Assembly (NCBI GenBank): GCA_020634495.1
Contig: JACKBR010000019.1
Location: 1 to 64,000, forward strand
Length of the DNA: 64,000 bases
DNA from: Ardenticatenaceae bacterium
GTDB taxonomy: Bacteria; Chloroflexota; Anaerolineae; Promineifilales; Promineifilaceae
Direction of reading: 5' to 3'
The notes under the pieces were generated by a model, which had not been told where the DNA came from, did no database searches, and saw only the letters and a list, made by a program, of their open reading frames with translations. This document shows positions 56,030 through 64,000 of this stretch, in pieces. Numbering within the stretch: the first letter of the stretch is position 1; every line of letters starts with the position of its first letter. A program made the position numbers and the translations under genes.

Positions 56030-57953
56030 GTCTGATGTGAAATATTACGAGTGGCAAGTGTAGTCGCCTGCCCGGTAACTGCTAATTATTTTTCCGGAAT
56101 GGTTGACGCCTTTGTAACTTATCTGCCGGTAAGAAAGCCCTGAGTGCTGTGGCCGTGTCGTGGAACGGCCGCCGTTTACCTGCGTGCGCAAACCGGAAGA
56201 GTGATGGTGGTACGTCCCAGCCACGCCGTTGATGCTGTTCTCATATGCTGTTTTTCAATCCGGACTCCGGATTGCTGGCGCTTCCCCAATGAACTGCTTG
56301 GTTCAGCCTGCCGTTGAATGGATTGCCCCCTTTACTGTTCCTCATTTGCTTTTTTTCCTGTTGTTTCATTCATTTTCCAGACGGCCGTTTCTTCCCCAAA
56401 CGTATGTCCCGGCGTACCACAACAGGTAAGCCTTTTCGTTAGCCAGTTAGAAGCTTGCTTTCAATGCTTCAGAAGATGCGGTTTGATTCTTTTTTGTACT
56501 CAGCATTTTTCTGTTTGCCCCAGTCTTGTCAGCCAGGCACCAAATGGCGCGTTAAACTGGTTTTAAAAACAGCAAACCAGGTTTGCTCTTTTGTTTGCCT
56601 TGGGCTTATTTATCGCTCATCTTTCTGTAATCCATCATTCTGGTTATGGGTTGGGGATGAGCCTTGCTCATTTCCTCTGGCTCCATCTGTTTTTGCTTGG
56701 TTCTACTTGTCACCCATCACGATTGGTATTTCAGGCGCGGCGCTTGTTGTGGCAAATGGACGTTTCCTTTTACTCAATCGCATCGTTGCTTATAAAAATT
56801 GTAATTTCCTCGCCGTTTCACGTTTTTGTGGTTGGCGCAACGAAGTGCCCTTCCGTGAGGGCGAATTTGCCGGTAGCGGGTTCTGGTGACTGGAAAATTG
56901 TGGCACTGCTTTTTGAACCTCAGGCGACGGTTGCAGCGCAGCGTGAACCGAAGCTGGCTGATGCCGCCAACGAGACGACCCTTGATGACCGTCATCGCCG
57001 CTTTGTTTCAGGCCAGAGCAAACCGCCGTCTCTGAAGCGAAATTTTGCCAACCCGCAAACACCGGCTCAAACAGTTGGAATTGCTCCCATGTAGTTGCCG
57101 CCCATGCGCACAGTTCCGCGATCTGGTTTCGCTGGAAGCGGGCGACCTGCCTGGTACAAACTTTTTCCGCTGGTTTACCAATCGGCCAAATTATTGGGCA
57201 GCGTATCTGCTGGTAGCGCCGCGCAGCCTGGCGATGCGTTCACGCCGCCGAGATGCGACTCTTGGCAAAACGTGGCGCGGCAGGCAGAACGGGCGTTTAC
57301 GCCACCCAGCTCACCAACGATTTGCAGCATTCCCGCGAACAGCTCGTCATCACCGCCTGTGAAGAGGTGAACGCCGCTGCCTGCGCCGCGACCTGCATCG
57401 ATGGTTAAATCCCCAGCTGGCCACGCCCAGCCCGAAACCGGACGCTGCCCGCAATCAGTTACTCCATGACCCGCTGGTGGGCAATCAATTATTGGATGAG
57501 CTTTAAACGTGGCCTGCATGCCGCACCAACGATATTCGCCGGGTGGTTTCACGATTTGCGCCGCCGCCTGCGCTGGATCGGGCTGAATGCCGTCGGTTAT
57601 TCGTGAAGTTGCGGCCCAAAACAAACGGTTTGTCCATTTTGGTAGAAGCGCCAGATGCCTGCCTCGCTGGCTGCTGCCGCTGTGGAAGTTGCCACCTATC
57701 GAATTGCGGAAGCCATCACCAACTGTGTGCGCTACCGCCGGGCTAAAGCCTGCTAAGTTCTTTGGCGCTGGGGCCGATCTGGGAGACGGAACCGCCATTA
57801 TTATTGTGGTCTGCCAGCCGCGTTTCAGGCTTGGCGTGGTCTGCGCTCCGCGTAAGAGCGTACGGCCGAATTGCCAGTGGTTCCTTGTCTCTTGAATCGG
57901 CCGTTATGCGTGGAACGAAGATTGTTGTTCACTTACCTTGTATAACTCTATGA
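56030..57953 (+). pseudogene. NarL-type membrane sensor histidine kinase, frameshifted
   Basis: The 5' half has hydrophobic pieces in alternating frames, including the phrase HFPDGRFFP read across frames near 56.37 kb, typical of the multi-helix sensors of Chloroflexota LuxR-linked kinases. The kinase core follows: TQLTNDLQHSREQLVIT, an RRDLH phosphoacceptor helix (near 57.39 kb), VIREVAAQNKRFVHFG, YRIAEA and NCVR (the N box), then LGDGTAIIIV-like G-box debris, and KIVVHLP at the end. It belongs to the HisKA_3 class. The stop TGA overlaps the start of the response regulator (ATGA at 57950-57953), a classic coupled pair. More than ten shifts are needed. Ligand unknown. Confidence 0.8.
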
Positions 57954-58602
57954 ATCAAATGGAACCGATTCGCATTCCTACTAAGCCGGCGATCACACCT
58001 TTGTTTCTGCACGCCCAGCGCTTCGTTGGGCCTTTGGCAAACGCCGTTGTGGGCGCAAGCTGACCTGGCCAGGAAGCTGGCGCGGGTACGAAGGCCCAGC
58101 CAGACGTCGTCCTCATGGATATTCAAAATGCCGGACTAACGGGTGATTGACGCTGCCTGGCAATTGAAACCAGTCCAGATTGGTGTCACCATGGTCACCA
58201 CGTCGCAGCGATGATGATTCCGGTTTGCTGCTATGCCGCAGTTATGTGCTAAAAGGCGCGATCGCAGCAGATGCTGCGTCATTCGCTGTGGCGCGGGCGC
58301 TGCCGCTCGGCCCAGCCATCGCCTTGCGCCTCGACCGCTTTTTTAACCATACAGCAAAACAATCACACTGACGCCTCCCGGATTTGAACGATCGTGGGGA
58401 ACAAGAACTGCTGCAGCTACGGGCCCAAGGCTGAGTTAGCGAAAATGCTGCGTTGTTTATCACCAACAAGACGTGCCGCAATCATCTTTCCAATACTTTC
58501 AACAAACGGTTACTGATCGTGCTCCGCTTGCCATCATTCAGGCGCGAATGCTGGTCTGGGATGATATCCATTTTATCAAGCGCGGCCAGCATGCCTCGGT
58601 AA
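57950..58602 (+). pseudogene. LuxR/NarL-type response regulator, frameshifted
   Basis: Begins at ATG 57950 overlapping the kinase stop. MEPIRI is followed in shifting frames by LPNAVV, PDVVLMDIQNAGLTG containing the phosphoacceptor Asp, LKGAIAADA (from the receiver lysine region), and ALPLGPAIALRLDRFF. The DNA-binding domain appears as QELLQLRAQG, FITNKTCRNHLSNTFNK and DRAPLAIIQAR, matching the LuxR helix-turn-helix (TVRNHISNI-FNKLQV-DRAQAI). It ends at TAA 58600-58602. With the kinase upstream it forms a two-component system that would regulate promoters nearby or elsewhere. Five or more frameshifts occur. Confidence 0.82.
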
Positions 58603-61600
58603 AGGCGCGACGGCCGGGGATGGCGTTGGTACCGCGAATGGCCGGGTCGGTGAGGTATCGGCGCGTTTGGTATTTCACGCTGCAACCCTGTTGTAGCCAC
58701 CACTGCTTCCTGATTCCCATCACGCAGGGCGCGATCATAGCAACAGGAAGAGGCGCACCGGACTATTGGTCTGCAAATCGTGGTGTTGGTGCGCGAAGTG
58801 CAGGGGAGCAACGGCCGTTTCACCGCATATTTACCCGTGCCATGAGCGCCTTCAACCAACCCCGCAATCGCTTCCCAGCTGCCGCGAGGTGTCGCCCAGC
58901 TTAGTCCAGCTTCAGCGATGGCCTGTTCAGGTGGTTGCGCGGCAGCCCATCTGTTCAGCCCGCACAGGTTGTGGCTCAAAAAGATGTGGGGCGGGCACAT
59001 TTCTGCGATGGCGCCTGCCTGGGCCAGTTGCAGGCTTTCACATTAGGAACGGCCGTTTTCCCATTCCCCTGTGATCACCGCCAGCCCTATGTGGGCCAGC
59101 ACGCTGCTTTGCGCCCGGTTTGGTGTTCAGCTGGTGCAGCAGCGCTAACGATTGTTGGTGTGCTACGCGCACCGCTCAAATTGCCCCAGGCGTAGCCATA
59201 AATCACCCGTGTTGCTGAGGACGCTGGCCAAATCGTAGAGATTAGCCGTTTCTTCCGACAGTTGGCGCGCTGGCGGGTCAAGTAGGCCAATGTTCGCTCA
59301 TAACTGCCTTCATACGGTGCGATGTTCCCCAAAGCCGATGACGCTGCATTTCCAGCAAGGCGATTCGATGTTTTGGCCATCAACGGATTGGTTCCGCATA
59401 GGTGGGCCTCTGCTGGCGCCTGCTGCTCTTCTTTTCTTCAGGATGCACAGAAAGTAGTGGGGTGCGGGCTCAGGCTGGATGTCGTTGGCTTTGCTGGTGC
59501 AGTTCTGCGGAGCGTGCCGCCCTGGCTGTGGCTAGGTTATTCGTTGCCATGCATTGCCGCTGGGGCGGGGTAATCATCCCGGCCAGATTGGCCTGGCCCA
59601 ACTGCTGGGCGATCCATACGCCGTCGCCAGCTCTTTTTCGCCATGGAAGTGCCCGTGCGCCAAAAAATATTGCCCCAGGCGAAAACGGCCGTACGCCCCA
59701 ACAGTTCATCCCCACTTGTAAAGCAAAGCCTAATGTGGTGGTCCAGCGCATGCCAGCATTGCGTCCAGGCCACAACCATAGAGTAGCGTGGCGTGTTCTG
59801 GCGGCGAGGGCGGCCCAGCCAGCTTAATCGGTCAAACGGTGGCGGTTTCGTGCAGCGCAACCTTCAATAAAACAGCCGCCCGTGAAGTTCCAATATGCGC
59901 CTGCGCGGAACGGTGGCGCAGGTCGGGGGAAGGCTGTTCCACGGCCCACCACTGCCACGCTTTGAGCATATTTTCCGCTTCTGCCTGGATTTGGTGCAGG
60001 GCGATTTGCGGCTCCGGGCCAAAAAATGGGGCGGTGCGCTGGGCCATGCGGGCCAGGTAGTGGCGCGCGTGCCGATCTTGCAGTGCGTCTGTCGATGGCT
60101 TGGTTCCGCCAGCTTGCCGCGAAGGCAGCAGCCGTGCAGGTGGTAATAGTCGCCGCCGTGGTGCTGCACCAGCGATTTGTCGATGAGGGCAAACAGGCTG
60201 GCGGGCTGACTGCTGGTGACGGCGCGTACCCCATCGAGCTGGAAGCTGCCCTGAAACACGGAAAGCTGGGCCAGCGGTCTGTCTGTCCTGGGGTGAGCAG
60301 CCGTGCCAGGAGTAGTTGAAGACGGCTTCCTGCAGGCTGCGGTGGCGCTCCGGCACGTCTTGCGGGCGCGGGCCAGCAGCAGGTTGCTGGTAAATCGGCG
60401 GCGATGGCTTCCAGCGACAGCCAGCGGCTCCAGTCGGCTATCAGCTCAATGCCCAGCGGCAGGCTGCCGGATAGTGCGCGGCAGAGGGCCACCATTTGCG
60501 GCAGGTTTTGCAGGTGAGAGCAGGTTGCGCCTGGTGGCCTGTTCGGCCTGTTCGGCAGTAAGTTGCAGGCTGGTCGGCGTGAATCTGCCGTTTCCCAAGC
60601 CTCTCCCTCGCAGCAGCAAGCCTTCCAGCCGTAAAAAATGTGCTCGGCCTGAATTTTGAGGGGTTCGCCGACGGGGCCAGCACGGCCAGCCTGGGGTGCG
60701 GTGGGTCAGCAGGTTGAGCAGCAGGCCAGCGGCGGCTGGCAGCGGCTCGAAGTTGTCCAAAAGAGGGACGCTGCTGGCGGCAGTTGACGAGCTGCTGTTT
60801 GGCGGTTCGCTGCGCAAAAGTTTTAGCCCCAGCGCGGCGGCGATGGCGCTGGCGACGCTGTCCTTCGTATTGGTGGCGGTGGTGCTTTCCCACACCGGCC
60901 AGGGGGACAAACCAGTGCCGTGGGGGAAGCGGGGCAGCATGTCGGCGGCGGCCAGGCGCTGGTTTTTGCCTACGCCGCCTTTCGCGCCCAGATGGTGATG
61001 AGTCGGGGAACGCAGCCGTCTTGCGCAATTTTGTGGTTGTGGTTTTTAGCTCCTTACTGCGGCCGATGAAGGGGGGTGAATTGCGGGGAGGTTGTGGAAG
61101 GTGTGTTGCCTGCGGTAGCTTATGGACGCAAGAAGGGTGACAAGCGGTGATCAGACTGGGTGATGGTGTCACCTTGCCACCTTGTCACCTTGTTGTCATC
61201 GAGCAGCCTTGGTAGAGCACGTTTCACTGGTTGGTTCCACGCCGAGTCTGTCGGCGAGCAGGCGGCGGCAGGTTTCGTATTGGGTGAGGCAGCTGCGCTG
61301 GCTGTCGGCGGCGAGCAGGCGTATGAGCTGGCGGGTGGGTTTTTCGTGCTGCCACGGTTCGATAGTGAGCAGTTGGCGGGCCGCCTGATGCTGGTTATGG
61401 GGCTTGTTGCGGGTGTACGGGCCGTTTCACGTTGGTAAAGGTGGGTAACGGCTGTTTGTCAAAATGCTCCCCTGCACGCCCCCTCAGCCCAGGTCTCAAC
61501 CCGCGCGTTGGGTAGGTGGTCGGGTGCCAGAGGAATCGTCTCACAAAGCGGCGAGATTTGAGAGCCGGAGATTAGAGATTCCGCCAATCTCCAATCTCCA

Positions 61601-61912
61601 ATTTCCACTTCGGAACTCAGCTGCATCCGGCTGTTCTTCCAGCTCCACATCCAGCTGGCAGAGCAGGTTGGTTTCGGGCAGGATTTTGCGCAGCTTGCTG
61701 AGGGTGAGGCGCAGGTTGGCACGGGCGCTGCCTTCGGGCAGGTCGCCCCAGAGCAGCCCGGCCAGAGACGTGCGGGCGTGCGGGCGTTGGGTGACGGCCA
61801 GATACACCAGCAGGGCTTGTCCCTTGAGAGAGATGAGATCGGCGGTTAACGGCCGTTCCCCAAATTGCAGAATCGGGCTGCCCAAAACGTGAATTTTCAG
61901 CGTTTCTACCAA
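58602..61912 (-). pseudogene. SARP/AfsR-like ATPase regulator with TPR tail, frameshifted
   Basis: The intact 5' part begins at a TTG at 61912 with GAGG upstream: METLKIHVLGSPILQFGERP, then LKGQALLVYLAVTQRP and SARANLRLTLSKLRKILP, the winged-helix DNA-binding domain of SARP regulators. A palindromic repeat encodes the next residues NWRLEIGGISNLRL. Later frames show a bacterial transcriptional activator domain (YETCRRLL, VEPTSETRAL), a P-loop-type region, ALCRALSGSLPLGIELIADW (MalT/LuxR-type NB-ARC block), LLARLLTPGQ and FQGSFQLDGVRAV, LIDKSLVQHHG, then repeated helices (MLKAWQWW) as in TPRs. Expected length exceeds 1000 residues. Fifteen or more shifts. The 3' end is convergent with the response regulator and cannot be fixed. 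Confidence 0.78.
61567..61599. repeat. GDWRLE-type palindromic repeat inside the SARP gene
   Basis: Arms GGAGATTAGAGATT (61567-61580) and AATCTCCAATCTCC (61586-61599) form a 14-bp stem with one mismatch around a 5-nt loop. In the SARP reading frame it encodes NWRLEIGGISNLRL, between the DNA-binding and BTAD domains, so it is a second in-frame coding insertion of the same repeat family as in dnaE. Confidence 0.85.
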
Positions 61913-62042
61913 ATTGCCTCTTCGATAAACGGTAGAAATACGATCAATAAATGATGGGCGTATAAGCTGCAAAGTATAGCGCAGTTCGAACGACTGACCA
62001 CTGCCTAAAGAATAGATTCGATCACCAAAAAGGAGCTTTACG

Positions 62043-62222
62043 ATGAAACAAAATAAAGCTGTTCAAGTAGACCCGACGTTGTCTCGCATACAAGATGAGT
62101 TGGCTGTGTTGAAAGCCCGACAGGGGGAGTTAGAACGCAGCAAGATGCGCATGATTTTATTGAAGCAGTTTCAGAAGTTTGCGGTCACTCATCGCACCGT
62201 ACCCACTGGATTTAACAAATAA
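62043..62222 (+). CDS. Small hypothetical protein, coiled-coil
   Basis: A complete 59-residue frame starting at ATG 62043 with AGGAG 8-12 nt upstream, ending TAA 62220-62222. It begins MKQNKAVQVDPTLSRIQDEL and continues as a charged heptad-like helix (ELAVLKARQGELERSKMR), then a basic tail with MILLKQFQKF. No signal peptide or membrane helix. It may be a small DNA- or protein-binding adaptor. It is divergent from the SARP regulator with a 130-bp spacer, so that regulator could act here. Notably it is intact although the genes on both sides are broken. The family is unknown. Confidence 0.65.
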   Translation: MKQNKAVQVDPTLSRIQDELAVLKARQGELERSKMRMILLKQFQKFAVTHRTVPTGFNK

Positions 62223-62224
62223 TC

Positions 62225-62440
62225 ATGTTGGCTGAATGGCGTTTTCGAGTGTGGTTTACGGCCGTTGTGCTGGCGTTCGATCTTTATTTTTGGGTCAGCT
62301 TTTTGCACCGTACCATAAGGATAAGCTCAACACCATCAATGAAAATCCACAGATTACGCAGATTGCCGCAGATTGCGGACAGATTTTTCTCTGCGTTCTC
62401 CGCGCCCTCTGCGGTTAAATTATTTTCGAAGGAGTGAACC
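62225..62440 (+). repeat. Spacer with low-complexity leader repeat before the FAD reductase
   Basis: The first 100 bp could encode a short hydrophobic peptide (MLAEWRFRVWFTAVVLAFDL) of doubtful status. From 62340 it consists of ATTACGCAGATTGCCGCAGA and CTCTGCGTTCTCCGCGCCC low-complexity units, then GCGGTTAAATTATTTTCGAA and GGAG, which is the ribosome binding site of the next gene. Very similar leaders precede the LLM (47.2 kb) and carboxyltransferase (43.0 kb) genes. Confidence 0.7.
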
Positions 62441-63600
62441 ATGTATGACGCAATTGTGATTGGCGCGCGCTGCGCCGGGGCTTCAACAGCAATGTTGCTG
62501 GGTCGCTTGGGCCACAAAGTGCTGTTGGTGGATAAAACGGCCGTTGCCAGCGATATTCCTCATGGCCACTTTATCCACCGCTTTGGCCCACAGCGGCTGG
62601 CCAAATGGGGTTTGTTGGATCAAATCGTCGAAACGGGCTGCCCGTTGGTGAGCGATGTGGTGATGAGTATGGGCGGCGTGCCAATGCACGGCAAAAATCT
62701 GCTGGTCGATGGCATTCCTTTTGGGATTGGGCCACGCCGTGCCGCACTCGACAAAATCCTGGTGGATAATGCCGTAGCCGCTGGTGTGGAACTGCGCGAT
62801 CAGTTTGGAGGTGAAGATTTTTTACGCGATGGTGACCGCATTAGTGGCATACGTGGGCGCGATTTAACCACCGGCCACCGTTTTGAGGAGCAGGGGCAGA
62901 TTGTGATTGGGGCAGACGGCCGTAATTCCAAGCTGGCCCAGGCGGTGAACGCACCAACTTACGAAGCGGTGCCGTCTGTTTCCTGCTACTACTTTTCCTA
63001 CTGGTCCGGCGTGCCCATGGCCGAGCTGCAACTGCACGTGGGGCGCGATTTTGTCATTTTTGCCTTCCCCACCAACGACAATCTGTTGGCACTCTTCGTG
63101 GCCTGGCCGATTGAGCGTTTTTCTGAAGTGCGCCAAAACATCGAAAATGAGTTCATGGCTACCATTGAGCAGGTGCCGATGTTGGCAGCGCAGGTGCGGG
63201 CGGGAGAGCGCGTTGAGAAGTTTTACGGTACGGCCGATTTGCCGAACTTTTTCCGCAAACCGTTTGGGCCAGGCTAAGGCCAGGAGACGCCGGGCATCAC
63301 AAAGACCCTGGCGCTGGGTATTGCCGATGCCGGCAGAGCCGAACTGGTTGCCCAGGCTGTTCATGAGATGGTCATTCGGCTGGCATAACTTCCCCTGGGT
63401 GAAGACGCTTTGGTTGCCTTTGAAGGTGAGCGCACGAAACGTTCATCACAGCCTGGAGAAAACCTTCCTGGGCCACGTTCACGCCGCCCCGCCGGAATCA
63501 CCCCCATCAAATTCGGTGAAGCCTGGCAGCCACCCGTGATCAGGCTGATATCAATCACTTTTTCAGGTCAATATTGATTGCTGCCAGATTCATTTTTTAA
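62441..63600 (+). pseudogene. FAD-dependent oxidoreductase, 3' part frameshifted
   Basis: ATG 62441, preceded by GAAGGAG, begins MYDAIVIGARCAGASTAMLLGRLGHKVLLVDK, a GxGxxG-type FAD-binding Rossmann fold (GARCAG). RRAALDKILVDNAVAAGVEL and VIGADGRNSKLAQAV (the GD motif of group A hydroxylases) follow. The frame stays open to 63277 (278 residues). It shifts near TAAGGCC; the next frames give LVGDAGHHKDP, the second FAD-binding GD motif, and WATFTPP, ending at TAA 63598-63600. This is a geranylgeranyl reductase/halogenase-like flavoprotein. Substrate unknown. Intact length would be about 385-390 residues. Confidence 0.85.
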
Positions 63601-64000
63601 TCCAGAAAACATTGGCCGTATCGTAGGCTGGCAACGAGAGAGCAGATCGATTTTACGCTGCTGTGATTTTTTGAAGCACCTGGCCGTTTGCCGGCCAGGT
63701 TTCGGCTTCCAATAGAGGATGATGAGTCGGTTAATAGATGCGAATGGCTGGCAAAAACCCATTACCCATTCCGTATCTGTAGGCTATGCGTCTCCCATTT
63801 TTATGATCCTAAAATGCTTTTTGAAAAAAATCGGCTCATGGTGGTGTACACCCTGACACTGATTGTCACATTTCAGCACATCGCTGCCCTCGTCGGGACA
63901 CCATGAGGTAGTCCACTTCTTTTGCCGATCCGCGCAGTTTTTCTAACCAGTTCACGTGATTCCTGCTCGATGACGCGGGATTCAAAGTTTTGCTCCCTGC
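63601..64000. other. Distal 400 bp, partial and uncertain
   Basis: No convincing gene. One hairpin-like block CCTGGCCGTTTGCCGGCCAGG at about 63679-63699 has near-complementary arms and could be a terminator for the FAD reductase. Minus-strand frames near 63.8-64.0 kb (SDVLKCDNQCQGVHHHEPIF) may be the 3' end of a gene that enters from the right edge. Confidence 0.4.

Larger units (their letters stand above)
249..62925. repeat. Dispersed palindromic octamer ACGGCCGT
   Basis: By eye I count about 102 exact copies in 64 kb, 85 of them in 1-41,000 and about 17 in 41,000-64,000. Random expectation is about 1. Most copies extend to AACGGCCGTT. They occur inside genes, encoding Thr-Ala-Val, Asn-Gly-Arg or Arg-Pro-Phe/Leu depending on frame, and in spacers, including both arms of the hairpin at 13.52 kb. 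Examples lie near 6180, 7250, 10909, 20831 and 62538. This resembles the cyanobacterial HIP1 octamer in behaviour, though not in sequence. Confidence 0.93.

Noticed and set aside
58482..59000. C-terminal 172-codon end of the SARP regulator
   Set aside because: Its last 40 codons are antisense to the LuxR helix-turn-helix of the convergent regulator, so the true SARP end lies further right.
41160..61900. Many separate small hypothetical genes
   Set aside because: Most short frames are pieces of frameshifted larger genes that can be joined by conserved motifs; listing them separately would mislead.
62225..62437. Small membrane protein gene of 70 codons
   Set aside because: Its second half is translated from the low-complexity leader repeat; only the first 30 codons look protein-like.

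Overview
The window looks like a chromosomal segment of a Chloroflexota-type bacterium (Anaerolineae/Caldilineae-like). This is an inference from the gene set: a transaldolase/glucose-6-phosphate isomerase fusion, SARP-type regulators, a sigma/CHAT/subtilase cluster, and GC-rich genes with AT-richer spacers. The assignment is not proven. The most striking global property is the palindromic octamer ACGGCCGT, about 100 copies by eye, usually as AACGGCCGTT, in genes and spacers alike. About 1 would be expected by chance in 64 kb.

Region 1 (1-9.8 kb, minus strand) is housekeeping and regulation: a partial metallophosphoesterase, a Crp/Fnr regulator, a metallo-beta-lactamase-fold protein with an AlaX-like alanyl-tRNA editing protein, a GAF-GAF-PAS histidine kinase, TsaD and SelA, a 22-bp tandem array, and two small proteins. 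Region 2 (9.8-26.6 kb) has a DnaE2-like DNA polymerase carrying an in-frame palindromic repeat, MscL, an ABC-F ATPase, two unknown proteins, a GH63-like glycosidase with two compensating frameshifts, the Tal-Pgi fusion and Zwf (oxidative pentose phosphate branch), a stand-alone PEP-synthase-type ATP-binding protein, and a membrane-anchored GON-domain protein.

Region 3 (26.7-33.3 kb) is the most interesting cluster. Four minus-strand genes encode a sigma-70-family factor, a zinc-finger anti-sigma-like protein, a TPR-CHAT caspase-like protease and a membrane-tethered subtilase. Helically phased TTGTA repeats lie upstream and a strong hairpin terminator downstream. I read it as a self-contained, transcriptionally gated protease cascade, possibly for stress, defence or cell death.

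Region 4 (33.4-45.6 kb) has an acetylxylan-esterase-like hydrolase, chorismate synthase and a response regulator. It continues with a long minus-strand acyl-CoA catabolic series: MaoC hydratase, SDR, two acyl-CoA dehydrogenases, an SMP-30 lactonase, and acyl-CoA carboxylase beta and alpha subunits. A HEPN/MNT toxin-antitoxin pair abuts the alpha subunit.

Region 5 (about 41.1-63.6 kb) is peculiar. Nearly every long gene is recognisable but broken by frequent frameshifts: carboxylase subunits, LLM oxidoreductase, FeoB and FeoA, a prolyl oligopeptidase, DinB, a NarL-type two-component pair, a SARP-ATPase regulator and an FAD reductase. Amino-acid sequence between shifts stays well conserved, which points to uncorrected indels in the assembly rather than old pseudogenes. 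The ACGGCCGT density also falls about threefold here and eroded variants appear. Two short genes (mntA and a 59-residue protein) are intact inside this zone. Coordinates of broken genes are approximate.
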